DNA of 64,000 bases from Streptomyces sp. NBC_00344 (GTDB lineage Bacteria; Actinomycetota; Actinomycetes; Streptomycetales; Streptomycetaceae). Under the pieces are notes generated by a model, which searched no databases, was not told the DNA's origin, and saw only the letters and a program-made list of their open reading frames with translations. This document shows positions 11,555 to 21,289 of this stretch, in pieces; positions within the stretch are counted from its first letter, which is position 1, and the number at the start of each line of letters is the position of its first letter. The stretch is taken from positions 3,685,001-3,749,000 of the forward strand of contig NZ_CP107996.1 of assembly GCF_036088315.1 (NCBI RefSeq), given 5' to 3'. Position numbers and translations under genes: made by a program.

Positions 11555-12417
11555 GCCCGTGCTCCGCTGCACGGGTCATGTCCTATCTTCGCTGATGAAA
11601 CTGCCTCCGTGTGTAACCCGGCGGCTCTCTTTACCCCGTGCCCGCACGTCTGTCCGAATGTTCCGCCCTGGCCTGCGGTGCGGACTCGTGTTCGCTCCCA
11701 TATGTATGGTTACTCTGTGTATCACGCTGGGTGACGCCGGGCAATGATGCTGGTCTGCCGTCACCGGTCCGATTGTCGCCCCGGAGGGGCCGTCATCGCT
11801 CGGCAGCACGGTGCGGAACGCCGGCGTCCTCGGCAGCCTCGGACGCGGGATGGGGAATACCGCGAGGCGGCGGCGCTCGGTCGCAGCGCGTGGAGTGCCG
11901 GGTCGACGCGCTGTTGCACCGTCATCAGCCTGCGCAGGCCCGTGGTCCGGTGCTCCAGTGCGCCGGGCCTGTGCATCGGTGAACCGGCCCTGCGCGTCGA
12001 GTGCGCCGGTCGTGGCCAAGAATCGTCCAGGAGTTCGGCTTGTCCGCTGCCCTGTTCATGACCACAGGTGCGCCATCCGTGTCCTCCCCACTCCGCACAC
12101 CCGGTGCGCGGGAGGAGCGAACGGTCGCAGAGGCGGGCGGGAATGCGAAGGCGCTCTTGCGCCCCCTTCGACGGGGGTTTCCCCCCGGCCCGGACTCCCG
12201 ATGTCCGGATGTCCTGGGACCAGCGCTCCGATCATGCTGAAAGGCCGGAACCGACCACGGCTGGGAGCACACCGTGCTGGTCCTCGACGGCCATGGCATG
12301 CAGGCGTACGAGACCACGGCGGGATCTCCCGGCCGGGAACGGACACGAGCCCGATGTGCTCATCGGGGCCGACCGGGAGAGCCGGCTGCCAGCGGGGTGT
12401 CGGTGAGAACGTATCCG
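11555..12417. other. 863-bp region with no convincing gene
   Basis: Separates the leftward T4SS-like operon from the rightward ABC exporter. A locally A/T-rich patch at about 11690-11735 (containing TAACCATACATA on the minus strand) is the best candidate promoter for the T4SS-like operon. Open frames here overlap in both directions with no consistent third-position GC bias. A short coding-like stretch at about 12241-12335 on the plus strand (encoding ...HTVLVLDGHGMQAYE...) follows an in-frame stop and loses sense after about 30 codons, so it could be the remnant of a decayed gene. Confidence 0.5.
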
Positions 12418-12446
12418 TGTCAGGTCGCTGTCAGGCCGGTGTCAGG
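12418..12446 (+). promoter_or_regulatory. Three TGTCAGG direct repeats, 11-bp spaced (SARP-type operator candidate)
   Basis: TGTCAGG occurs exactly at 12418, 12429 and 12440, giving an 11-bp period. Heptamers with 4-bp spacers are the published architecture of sites bound by AfsR/SARP winged-helix regulators, where the repeats overlap the -35 region. The last copy ends 21 bases before the ATG of the exporter ATPase, and an AfsR-type regulator gene lies just beyond the exporter. The regulator-site pairing is inference. Confidence 0.65.
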
Positions 12447-12467
12447 CGGTCCACGCACGCTGGGGGC

Positions 12468-13432
<965 letters not shown>

Positions 13433-13436
<4 letters not shown>

Positions 13437-14266
13437 GCATCGTCACGAAGGGCGGCACACCCGCGCCGACGCGTGCACCCCTCCCGGCGGCGCCTCCGCG
13501 GCGCCGGCCGTTCCGGCTGGTACGGCACTCCCTCGCGTTGACCAAGCGCAGCCTGATCAAGACCTGGCGCACCCCCGAGGCGCTGATCGACGTGACCCTC
13601 CAGCCGGCCGTCTTCCTCGTGGTCTTCGTGTACATCTTCGGTGGCGCTGTCGCCGGATCCACCCACTCCTACCTGCAGTTCCTGCTGCCGGGCATCCTCG
13701 GGCAGACCATCGCCACGGGAGCCATCTCGATCGGGGTGAACCTCAACACCGACCTCACCAAAGGGATCTTCGACCGGTTCCGGGCGTTGCCGATCCCACG
13801 ATCGGCCCCGCTGATCGGTGCGGTTCTGGGCGACGTGGTGCGGTATGTGATCGTCACGGTCTCGACACTGGCCATCGGCTTCGCCATGGGCTTTCGCATA
13901 CAGACCGATCCGCTGCGCGCGCTCGCAGGTTGTCTGCTGGCAGTGCTGTTCGCCCTCTGCCTGAGCTGGATGTCGGTCTTCGTCGGGATGAGGGTCCGCA
14001 CCCCCGGCGCCGTGCAGGGAATCATGTTCCTGCTGGTCATGCCGCTCAGCTTCGCGTCGAGCGTCTTCGTCCGCCCGTCGTCGCTGCCCGGCTGGATGAG
14101 GGCGTTCGTCGACGTCAACCCGCTCACTCATCTGGTCGGCGCGATGCGCGGACTGTTCCTCGGCACCCCGATCGGTTCGCATGTGTGGTGGACCCTGGTG
14201 TGGTGTGCCGCGATGGTGGCGGTGTTCCTGCCGCTGGCGCTGCGTGCGTACCGCACGAAGGTCTGA
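13433..14266 (+). CDS. ABC exporter permease, DrrB/ABC-2 type
   Basis: 277 residues with about six membrane helices and an ABC-2 permease layout: a basic N-terminus, a first helix after TWRTPEALIDVTLQPAVFLV, and the conserved ABC-2 motif region PLIGAVLGDVVRYVIVTVST. It ends with a last helix before RAYRTKV. Its ATG overlaps the ATPase stop as ATGA, so the two subunits are translationally coupled. Together they should form a homodimeric or heterotetrameric exporter in the cell membrane. The gene ends 16 bases before the convergent stop of the AfsR-type regulator. Confidence 0.9.
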
Positions 14267-14282
14267 GGCCGGGGGAGGGTCC

Positions 14283-17200
14283 TCAGCCGAGCAGACCGCT
14301 GACGGCCTCCCTGACCCGGGCGGCCGTCGCGGCAACCGACCGCTCGCCCGACCGCTCGCCCGCTACGCCCGGCAGCGGCTCGTGGCCGTCCTCGTCGCCG
14401 AGGGCGGCCGCCAGCCGCTCGCCGTAGTGCCCCTGCTGGAAGAGCGGGGCGACGTTGGCGCCGAGCCGCATGCCGGCCGCCCACAGCTCGCGGGCCCGCA
14501 CCTCGTCGCCCCGGTGCGCTGCCAGTGCGGCTCCGCCGAGTGCCCAGGAGCCGAGCATGGGCATGTCGTCCGACGACACTGCCTCGTCGCGGGCCAGAGT
14601 GAGCAGGGTGACCGCGCGGGCATCGGCCTGCCGCTGCGCGTCGGGTGAGAGCAGCGCGACGGACACGCGCAGACGCAGGACCGCGACCGCGACCCGGAAG
14701 ACGGTGAGCGCCTGCGGCACCGGGAGATCGGTCTCGTCGGCAATGCGCATGGCGCTCTCGGCGTGCGTGAGTGCGGCGTCGTAGCGTTCCTGCTGCCAGG
14801 CGAGCTGGGCGAGTCCGAGGTGAGCCTGCGCGGTGCCCACTTCCTTGACCTCGCCCGATGTGGACGCCTCGCGCAGCCGCAGCGCGGCGTCCTGGTCACC
14901 GGCCAGGGCCAGCTGGATGTCCAGCAGCACCCGGACCGAGCCCGCGTCGCGAGCCGCGCCGACGAGTTCGAGATGGTGTTCGCCACGGCGCAGCCACTCC
15001 CCCGCGCCCTCCCGGCCGCGTGATCCCGCCCAGTCCCCGATGGCCTGCGCGGTCATGCCCATGCCCCAGTGGTCGCCCGCCGCCTCGAACCGGCGGTAGG
15101 CCTGCTCGGCGTCGTCGGCCGACGACGAGAGCAAGCCGCGGTTCTCCCGGACGGCCGCCCGCAGGAACAGTCCACAGCCCTGCACATACGGGTCCGGGTG
15201 CGCGATCAGCGCGGCGGCGGTGCCGAGGCTCGCCTGCAGGTCGGCCGAACCGAGCGTGGGCAGCACCGAGGCGAGCGCGGTCGCGCGCGCCGAGACCTCG
15301 CCCGGCCGCTGCGCGAAAAGGGTCCGCAGTCCGCGGCGGGCGAGCACGAACAGCCGGTGGGAACCGGTCACGCTGCTGCTGGCTCCCAGCAGCAGACACA
15401 TCCAGGCGAGCCGGTCCGCGTCCGGCAGCGGCCGGCCGGTCTCGTCGCCGTGCAGGATCGCGGACCGCCGCCGGGCCGCCGGATCGTCGGCGTACATCAA
15501 CTCCTGTGCCCAGCCGGTGATCTCGGCGTCGAGACCGCGCGCGGTCCACAGATGGAAAAGCGCCGCCGCGATGTCGACCGATGCCGCCTCCTCGTACTGT
15601 GCGATCGACCGGCGCAGCGCCGCGACCAGGTTGTCCTGCTCCATGGCGCACCCGGCGATGGCGACCAGCTGCCGTGGCCCGATGAAGTCGGCGGCGAGTC
15701 CGACGGCCTGCGTCCGGGCCCAGGCGACCAGGCCGGACAGGGCCGCTTCCCGCCCGCCGGACGCGTCGAGGCGGGCGCCGCCGTACTCGCGCACCGTCTC
15801 CAGCATGCGGTAGCGCGGCGGGCCCGCGTCGTCGTCGACCAGCGACAGCAGGGACTGTTCGACGAGCCTCGCGAGCCCGCGGCGTACGTCGCTCGCACCG
15901 GCGACGAGGGCGGCGGCCTCCGCGGTGAACGGTGCGGGGACGACCGCGAGACGCTGCAGCAGGTCACGGTCACCGGGACTGAGCAGTTCCCGGCTCCAGT
16001 CGACCATCGCCCACAGGCTCGCGTGGCGTTCGGGCAGCCCGCGCAGTGCGTCGTCGAGCAGCGCGAACCGGTCGGTCAGGCCGGCGATTACGTCACCGAT
16101 GGGCATGTGCCGCAGGCGGGCCGCCGCGAGTTCCAGTGCCAGGGGCAGATTGTCGAGCCGGTGGCACAGTTCGAGCGCGCGGTCCCCGTCCCTGGCCTGC
16201 GCGGCGCCGCCGGCCCGCAGGCGTGCCGCCAGGAGGTCCATGGCGTCGGTGTCGGTCAGGGCAGGCAGCGGGTGGACCACCTCGCCGACGAGGCTGAGCG
16301 GTGCCCGGCTGGTGGCCAGTACCGCGAAGTCCGGCGGCGCCGCCGCGAGCAGGGCGGCGACGACGGCTGCCGCGGCGTCGAGGACGTGTTCGCAGTTGTC
16401 CAGCACGATCAGCCCGCGAAGCTCCCGTGCGGCGGCGACCAGCCGTTCGTCAAGGGTCAGCGCCCGCCGCTCGGGGCCCGTTTCGCGCAGTCCGGGAGCG
16501 GGGTCCGAACCTGCGACGGCTGCGAGTACCGCGGGCAGCACCTCGTCGGGCGAGCGCAGACCGGCGAGCTCGATCACGCGTACCGGCTGCCCGGCGCCCG
16601 CCGCCCGCCGGGCGATCTCGACGGCCAGGCGTGTTTTTCCGGCGCCTCCTGTCGCGACGACCGTCACCAGCGGTGCGCCGGCGAGCGCGGAGGTCACCGC
16701 CGCCAGGTCCGTGTCCCGGCCGACGAGTGCGGTCCCGGGTCTGCGCCATGCGGCGGGCAGCGCGGCGGCCGAGGGATGCGGAGGCGCTGCCTGCCGGGGT
16801 TCTTCCTTCGGCTGCCGGACGCCGGACGGGAGCCCGGGTGTGCGGGCGAGGTCGGTGAACTCCCCGCGCAGCAGGGCCAGATGGGCGGCGGCGACGACCG
16901 GTGACGGATCGGTCCCGTACCGCTCGGCGAGCTCGGCACGCAGCTGCTCGATGATCCCGTGCGCCTCGGCGTTGCGGCCCTGCACCGCGAGTACCCGTAC
17001 GAGCAGGGCGGCCGACGGCTCGTCGGGCGGTGTGTGTGCGGCCAGCCTCCGCAGGTCGGCCTCGTCGAACGGTCCTTCGCCCGTGAAGGCCAGTTCGGCG
17101 CGCAGCGCCGCGATGTCCGCCAGCAGCCGGGTGCTCGCGCCGCCGATGAGCTCCGGGACCTCCGGGAACAGTTCGCGGGCGCGGTCGGACCACTGGCGCG

Positions 17201-17534
17201 CGGCGGCCGGGTCGCCGGCGGTCAGTGCGGCCCGGGCCCGCTCCACGAGCCCCCGGGCCTCCACCGCGTCGATCCGGACCTGTTCGGCGGGCATCCGGTA
17301 GCCGCCCGGCACGCCGTTCACCGGCAGCCCGAGGCGCCGTACCCGGGAGATCAGTGCCTGAACGGCGCCCAGTACGTCTTCCGGCGGCTCGCCGTCCCAC
17401 ACCGCGTCGATGAGCGAGGTGGTGGACACCGTCCGGCCGCGGGCGTCGACGAGCTCCCGGACCACCGCCGCCAGCCGCTCACCGCGGACCGGCCGTCCGT
17501 CGACGGCGAGCGGGCCGAGGGTCGTGATCTGCAT
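14283..17534 (-). CDS. Large AfsR/SARP-family regulator (wHTH-BTAD-NB-ARC-TPR)
   Basis: 1083 residues. An N-terminal OmpR-like winged helix (about 1-90; MQITTLGPLAVDGRPV...), a bacterial transcriptional activation domain (about 95-245), an NTPase module with P-loop GGAGKTRLA near residue 292 and a following GLIVLDNCEHVLDA strand, then long helical repeats of TPR character to the C-terminus. This is the AfsR architecture; such proteins activate promoters through 11-bp spaced heptamer repeats, and such repeats lie ahead of the neighbouring exporter. The ATG at 17534 is preferred to a GTG at 17552, which lacks a ribosome site. It is convergent with the exporter genes. The target promoter is inferred, and ligand or kinase input is unknown. 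Confidence 0.9.
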   Translation of the reverse strand: MQITTLGPLAVDGRPVRGERLAAVVRELVDARGRTVSTTSLIDAVWDGEPPEDVLGAVQALISRVRRLGLPVNGVPGGYRMPAEQVRIDAVEARGLVERARAALTAGDPAAARQWSDRARELFPEVPELIGGASTRLLADIAALRAELAFTGEGPFDEADLRRLAAHTPPDEPSAALLVRVLAVQGRNAEAHGIIEQLRAELAERYGTDPSPVVAAAHLALLRGEFTDLARTPGLPSGVRQPKEEPRQAAPPHPSAAALPAAWRRPGTALVGRDTDLAAVTSALAGAPLVTVVATGGAGKTRLAVEIARRAAGAGQPVRVIELAGLRSPDEVLPAVLAAVAGSDPAPGLRETGPERRALTLDERLVAAARELRGLIVLDNCEHVLDAAAAVVAALLAAAPPDFAVLATSRAPLSLVGEVVHPLPALTDTDAMDLLAARLRAGGAAQARDGDRALELCHRLDNLPLALELAAARLRHMPIGDVIAGLTDRFALLDDALRGLPERHASLWAMVDWSRELLSPGDRDLLQRLAVVPAPFTAEAAALVAGASDVRRGLARLVEQSLLSLVDDDAGPPRYRMLETVREYGGARLDASGGREAALSGLVAWARTQAVGLAADFIGPRQLVAIAGCAMEQDNLVAALRRSIAQYEEAASVDIAAALFHLWTARGLDAEITGWAQELMYADDPAARRRSAILHGDETGRPLPDADRLAWMCLLLGASSSVTGSHRLFVLARRGLRTLFAQRPGEVSARATALASVLPTLGSADLQASLGTAAALIAHPDPYVQGCGLFLRAAVRENRGLLSSSADDAEQAYRRFEAAGDHWGMGMTAQAIGDWAGSRGREGAGEWLRRGEHHLELVGAARDAGSVRVLLDIQLALAGDQDAALRLREASTSGEVKEVGTAQAHLGLAQLAWQQERYDAALTHAESAMRIADETDLPVPQALTVFRVAVAVLRLRVSVALLSPDAQRQADARAVTLLTLARDEAVSSDDMPMLGSWALGGAALAAHRGDEVRARELWAAGMRLGANVAPLFQQGHYGERLAAALGDEDGHEPLPGVAGERSGERSVAATAARVREAVSGLLG

Positions 17535-17757
17535 GGCTCCAGCATCCCCCACAACGCCGACCGGGCCGCCGCACGGTTCCGGATGTCCGGAAGCGCCCGT
17601 CTACGGAGGCGCGGCTGTACGGAGGCGCCGGTCACGACGGCCGTCTCCCCGGGGCGGGCTCGCGCCGTTGCCCCGTCGGACGGTCCTGAGCCGATCGACG
17701 GCCGCCACGCCCGCTGGAGCACATCGGGGCTTTCCCGTCCGGGAGTGGTCAACGCGG

Positions 17758-17949
17758 TCACCGCTTCGACCCGTTGAGGAGGGCGCGCAGCACCGCGAGA
17801 CGGTGGGCTGCCTCGGGGGCCGCCGATGGCGCCAGCGCTTTGCGGGCCGCATGCGCGGTGATCAGGCCGAGTGCCAGCCGGACCAGACCGTTGCTGACGG
17901 CGACGGCGGCCAGCGACCAGGCGGCAACGCCCAGGTGCGTGGTGAGCAT
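17758..17949 (-). CDS. Small membrane-associated hypothetical protein (63 aa)
   Basis: 63 residues with one hydrophobic segment (GVAAWSLAAVAVSNGLVRLALG) and a basic Ala-rich C-terminal helix ending in RALLNGSKR. The ATG at 17949 has a good GGAAGGG site 9 nt upstream. High third-position GC supports real coding. It is divergent from the 18102 gene and separated from the AfsR-type regulator by about 220 bases that contain two TACGGAGGCGC repeats (17602, 17618). No family is recognised. Confidence 0.6.
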   Translation of the reverse strand: MLTTHLGVAAWSLAAVAVSNGLVRLALGLITAHAARKALAPSAAPEAAHRLAVLRALLNGSKR

Positions 17950-18101
17950 CTTCGATCACCCTTCCGGAACAGGAGATCTCCGGTGTAGCCCGGTCAAGGG
18001 CGGGCCCGCTTCCCCGCAGCCGCGCGGAAATCGGCCGGGGCCGTGAACTCAGCGCACCCGCGCCCCTGTTGTCCGAAGAGCGGGCCGGAGAGTATGCGCG
18101 C

Positions 18102-18995
18102 ATGGACGACATCGAGGAGCCGCGCGGTCCCAGAGGGAAAGGGAACCTGCCCTTCCCTTACAACCAGGATCTGTCGGGGGTGCTGCGCCATCTCAACCGC
18201 CGCACCCGCTGGGGCTGCGACCGGCTCGCGAACGACCGGACCACAGCCGCGTTTCTGGCAGCCGGCATGCGGCTGCTCGTACGGCACCTCGGACCCGGAG
18301 CCCAGCGGCGCGTCAGCAGTGAGCGTCTGCTGCTCGGATCCCTCTCGCAGCGCAGGGTCGCCGAGGAGTTCGCCGGCAACCCCCATCCGTTCACCCGGCA
18401 CGGCAACGGCGTGTCGATGCTGCGCGACCGCTGGGTCCGGCACTCGGACTTCGTCAGCGACCTGATCGGCTTCGCGGTCTGGAGGGAGAACTACCGGCCG
18501 GAGTTCCGGGAGCAGCGGGCTGCCAACCTCAAGCGGCTGGTGCACGGTCCGGACTTCGTACGTGCTGTCCACGACATCGCCTATCAGCACACCGCCGAGG
18601 GCGTCGACCTGCCCGCCGTCCGTCTCGGTCTGGCCCTCATGACGGCGGCCGAGGGGGACGACGAGGTGACGCGGATCATCTCCACCATGTACGCCGACTA
18701 CCTCGGCTCCTGGAAGGAGCTGTACGCGGCCGTCCTGCGGGAACGCCGCCTGCGGCTGCGCAAGGGGCTCACCCTCGACGACCTGGCCAACGCGCTGTCC
18801 GCGGTCAACGACGGAATGACCCTCCGGGCCATGGGTGACCCCGGGGCCGGTGTGGTCGACCACGGCAATCGCCGCTCGCTCATGGGTACGGTCGCGCTGG
18901 CCGTGATCCATGCGTTCCTCGAACCGGACGACGACGCGAGTGCCCTCACGCTGGAACAGGCGGTCGCGGCGGGATTCGACGGAGGATCGTACTGA
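18102..18995 (+). CDS. Hypothetical protein, possible TetR-like regulator
   Basis: 297 residues, soluble, no signal peptide. The N-terminal third is basic (HLNRRTRWGCDRLANDR) and a helix-turn-helix-like segment may lie around SQRRVAEEFAGNPHPFTRHG followed by MLRDRWVRHSDFVSDLI. The C-terminal part (LTLDDLANALSAVNDGMTLRAMGDP) resembles the ligand-binding half of TetR-type proteins. The ATG at 18102 is chosen over an in-frame TTG at 18069 because GGAGAG precedes it. It may be a diverged TetR-like regulator; confidence in that function is low, while confidence that it is a gene is high. No partner gene is obvious. Confidence 0.82.
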   Translation: MDDIEEPRGPRGKGNLPFPYNQDLSGVLRHLNRRTRWGCDRLANDRTTAAFLAAGMRLLVRHLGPGAQRRVSSERLLLGSLSQRRVAEEFAGNPHPFTRHGNGVSMLRDRWVRHSDFVSDLIGFAVWRENYRPEFREQRAANLKRLVHGPDFVRAVHDIAYQHTAEGVDLPAVRLGLALMTAAEGDDEVTRIISTMYADYLGSWKELYAAVLRERRLRLRKGLTLDDLANALSAVNDGMTLRAMGDPGAGVVDHGNRRSLMGTVALAVIHAFLEPDDDASALTLEQAVAAGFDGGSY

Positions 18996-19052
18996 GCGGT
19001 GTACCGGGGGCGGGTACACCTGGGTCACGTGCTCCGGCGGCGGTGCGGCACG

Positions 19053-19292
19053 TCAGACGACGGGGCCCCGTCCTTCGGGTTCGGCGAAGTGGTCGAACTC
19101 GCCTGCCTGGACGCCGAGGACGAAGGCGTCCCATTTCTTCCGGGTGGTGGCGACGACGTTGTCCGGGTCGCCGGTCTCGCGGAGGTAGACGGCGTCCTCG
19201 GGGCCGAAGGCGATCTCGATCCAGGGGCCGGGGCCCTCTTCGGCCTCGGGGGCGGCCCGGATCCAGTCGAGGCCTCCGGGGACGTCAGCCAC
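19053..19292 (-). CDS. DUF397 domain protein
   Basis: 79 residues, acidic, with the DUF397 pattern around GPWIEIAFGPEDAVYLRET followed by ATTRKKWDAFVLGVQAGEFD. In Streptomyces such proteins are encoded beside XRE/DUF5753 regulators (whiJ- and abaA-type loci), where they are thought to modulate the DNA-binding partner. The ATG overlaps the end of a second DUF397 gene by 8 bases, giving the order XRE-DUF397-DUF397 on the minus strand. Confidence 0.85.
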   Translation of the reverse strand: MADVPGGLDWIRAAPEAEEGPGPWIEIAFGPEDAVYLRETGDPDNVVATTRKKWDAFVLGVQAGEFDHFAEPEGRGPVV

Positions 19293-19476
19293 GTGGCTCC
19301 GCCCTCTTTATGGCCCGAATCATGGCTGCCAAGGCGGGAGGGGTGGTCCGGAGTATGACGCCGTCCGGATCGCTGCTTTCGGTCAGTCCGACAGCCTGGC
19401 CCGGAGCTGAGCCGACGTGAAGGCAGGCCTCGCCTTGCGCGCAGTAAGAGGATTTCTGCCAGGTGCGGACGGCCAC
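19285..19476 (-). CDS. DUF397 domain protein (second copy)
   Basis: 63 residues starting with the family hallmark WQKSSYCAQGEACLHVG and ending in VILRTTPPALAAMIRAIKRAE. The start is GTG at 19476, fixed by AAGGAG 7 nt upstream; a longer frame from 19644 runs antisense-like through the regulator and is not used. It lies 10 bases after the XRE regulator stop and overlaps the next DUF397 gene, so the three form one operon. The two DUF397 copies are diverged from each other. Confidence 0.85.
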   Translation of the reverse strand: MAVRTWQKSSYCAQGEACLHVGSAPGQAVGLTESSDPDGVILRTTPPALAAMIRAIKRAEPRG

Positions 19477-19486
19477 GGCTTCTCCT

Positions 19487-20338
19487 TCACAGGCTGTGGA
19501 TAACGGCGCGAATGAAGTCCCGGGATCGTGCCGCTGTGAGCGCTGATGCTGCCAGACGGTCGAACAGCAGCCGGTACTGGGCCAACTGGTGCTCGGCGTC
19601 GATGAATGCGATCCCGTGCGACTGGTCGAGCTGCACGGTGTCAAGCTGCGTCACTGGACCGTGGGCGTAGGTGATGGTCTGCCCGGACCCGGGGTACGAG
19701 CCGGCGTCGAACGGGATCACCAGAAGCGTGACGTGTCTCAACTCGCTCAGCTTCAGCAGATGCTGCAACTGCGCCCGCGTTACCTCCGGACCGCCGAACC
19801 TCATCCGCAGGGCCGCCTCATGGACGATCGCGCTGTACGGGGCCGGACTGTCCTGGAAGAGGACTGTCTGACGCTTGATCCGGAAGGAGATCCGCTGTTC
19901 CACGTCAGGAGGGGAGAATGCCGGCACTGCCTGCCGGTAGATCTCCCGCGCGTGCTCGGCAGTCTGGAACATCCCCGGGATGTGGGCCGTGTGCGCTGTG
20001 CGGAAGTGGTGGCCGTGGTGCTCCAGCTCGGCGAGGTCGAGGAGTGGGCCCGGAAGGATGCTGCGGTACTCCTCCCACCATCCACGACTGCGCTCCTGGG
20101 CCATGGAGACAAGGGCCTCGATCAGGGGTTTGTCCTGGCAGCCGTACATATCGGCCAAGGACCTGATCCGGTCGCCGCTCACGCCGAAGCGACCGGTCTC
20201 GGCGTTGCTCAGCTGACCGGAGCTGGTCCCGAGACGTCGGGCCGCTTCGGTGGACGTCATACGGGCCCTCTCGCGGAGCTTGCGCAGTTCAGCGCCAAGC
20301 CGGATGCGACGGGCTGTCGGCGCGGGCCTGTCAGGCAT
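19487..20338 (-). CDS. XRE-family regulator with DUF5753 domain (WhiJ-like)
   Basis: 283 residues. An N-terminal helix-turn-helix (about 10-65; LGAELRKLRERARMTSTEAA then RLGTSSGQLSNAETGRFGV) is followed by a DUF5753 domain (about 90-275) with the typical WWEEYRSILPG start and a HIPGMFQTAEHARE segment. This is the Streptomyces WhiJ-type regulator class, which works with DUF397 partners and, often, a HATPase protein to repress developmental or antibiotic genes. Two DUF397 genes follow and a HATPase gene is divergent, so the full module is present. The divergent promoter has several palindromes (20396-20454), probably its operator. Confidence 0.9.
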   Translation of the reverse strand: MPDRPAPTARRIRLGAELRKLRERARMTSTEAARRLGTSSGQLSNAETGRFGVSGDRIRSLADMYGCQDKPLIEALVSMAQERSRGWWEEYRSILPGPLLDLAELEHHGHHFRTAHTAHIPGMFQTAEHAREIYRQAVPAFSPPDVEQRISFRIKRQTVLFQDSPAPYSAIVHEAALRMRFGGPEVTRAQLQHLLKLSELRHVTLLVIPFDAGSYPGSGQTITYAHGPVTQLDTVQLDQSHGIAFIDAEHQLAQYRLLFDRLAASALTAARSRDFIRAVIHSL

Positions 20339-20395
20339 GGGGTAACTCTTCTTTCCGAACGAACAGTTGAGACCGTCACTCGCGCGAGGGAATCC

Positions 20396-20454
20396 GCAAA
20401 GATATCAGCTGAACCACGCAAAGATTCTTTGCAGAGAGTCTAGTGTCCGACTAG
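20396..20454. promoter_or_regulatory. Palindromic operators in the XRE/HATPase divergent promoter
   Basis: A perfect palindrome GCAAAGA-T-TCTTTGC is at 20418-20432; a half copy, GCAAAGAT, starts at 20396, 22 bp (two helical turns) away. A separate inverted repeat CTAGT-GTCCG-ACTAG is at 20440-20454. All lie between the divergent XRE and HATPase genes, the natural place for XRE autoregulation. Binding is inferred. Confidence 0.6.
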
Positions 20455-20552
20455 GCCATCCGCCCGGAAGTACCCCGCTCGACGGAGCGGTCTCGTCACC
20501 GGGCTCGCACCCAGTGCTCTCATTCAACTTCCCTCCGTGATCGGAGACTTCC

Positions 20553-20969
20553 ATGACCACCGTAGCGCCGCCCTGGGCGTACACCCTCCAACTGCCGCAC
20601 GATCCGCGCGCGCCCGGCATCGCACGCAAGACCCTGCGGGAAGTGCTGCGTTCGCACGGAATGGCCCAGCTCACCGACACCACCGAGCTGCTGACCAGTG
20701 AACTCGTCACCAACGCCTACCGGCACTCGCGAGGCTCCTACGGCCTGCGGCTCCGTGCCATGGGCGCGGACCGCGTCCGGCTGGCGGTCTGGGACAGCAA
20801 CCCCACCGTCCCCGCCCCCTTCGGCCCGCCGCCCGGCGGGAATGCCGAGTACGGGCGGGGGCTCTTCCTGGTGCGGATGTGTGCCGAGAGGTGGGGCGCG
20901 TATGTCCTCGGAGGAGGCGGAAAGGTGCTCTGGGCGGAGTGTGCGGAGAAGAGTGACTGTCCGTGGTGA
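20553..20969 (+). CDS. ATP-binding protein, RsbW/HATPase_c_2 type
   Basis: 138 residues with the anti-sigma-factor kinase fold: the N box is TSELVTNAYRHS (about 48-60) and the G-type boxes appear as VWDSNPTVPAPF and YGRGLFLVRMCAERWG. This class is very expanded in Streptomyces, and members beside XRE-DUF397 genes form whiJ/abaA-like modules. The ATG follows a CGGAGACTTCC site. It is divergent from the XRE operon with shared palindromic control sequences. Whether it phosphorylates a partner or only binds nucleotide is unknown. Confidence 0.88.
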   Translation: MTTVAPPWAYTLQLPHDPRAPGIARKTLREVLRSHGMAQLTDTTELLTSELVTNAYRHSRGSYGLRLRAMGADRVRLAVWDSNPTVPAPFGPPPGGNAEYGRGLFLVRMCAERWGAYVLGGGGKVLWAECAEKSDCPW

Positions 20970-21049
20970 GGCTCGGAATGACTGCCGCCGGGCTTCTGTG
21001 AACGGTTCAGGGGGGTGCTGGACGCCGTGTCGCCGACCCCAGCAGGCCC

Positions 21050-21253
21050 TTGGACACCTGCGCGCAGCGGAAGGCCGGTGGATACGCCACGCTGCTGTAT
21101 CCGGACGACTTCGAGAACCGCGCCGATGGGAAGGGCACCGGCAGCATCCCTGTCGCCGGCGACCCGGGAGACTGGACCGGGGTCTTCTTCCATGTCGAAG
21201 GAACCCCAACGGACTACTCCGGCATCAGCTGCTCGGGCTTCCGAGTGAAGTAG
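21050..21253 (+). pseudogene. Possible remnant of a secreted or hypothetical protein gene
   Basis: An open frame of 67 codons from a TTG, running back in frame to a stop near 20999. The peptide (for example YATLLYPDDFENRADGKG, DWTGVFFHVEG, SCSGFRVK at the end) looks like a real folded C-terminal domain with good codon bias, but there is no ribosome site, no ATG and no N-terminal half. The simplest reading is the 3' remnant of a longer gene. A genuine short gene with an unusual start cannot be excluded. Confidence 0.4.
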
Positions 21254-21289
21254 GCAGTGAACCTGTCACGAATCGGGGAGGGTTGAGGG

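Noticed and set aside
11811-12467. Upstream extension of the ABC exporter ATPase frame
   Set aside because: No family similarity or codon bias before the ATG at 12468, and the TGTCAGG repeats lie in it.
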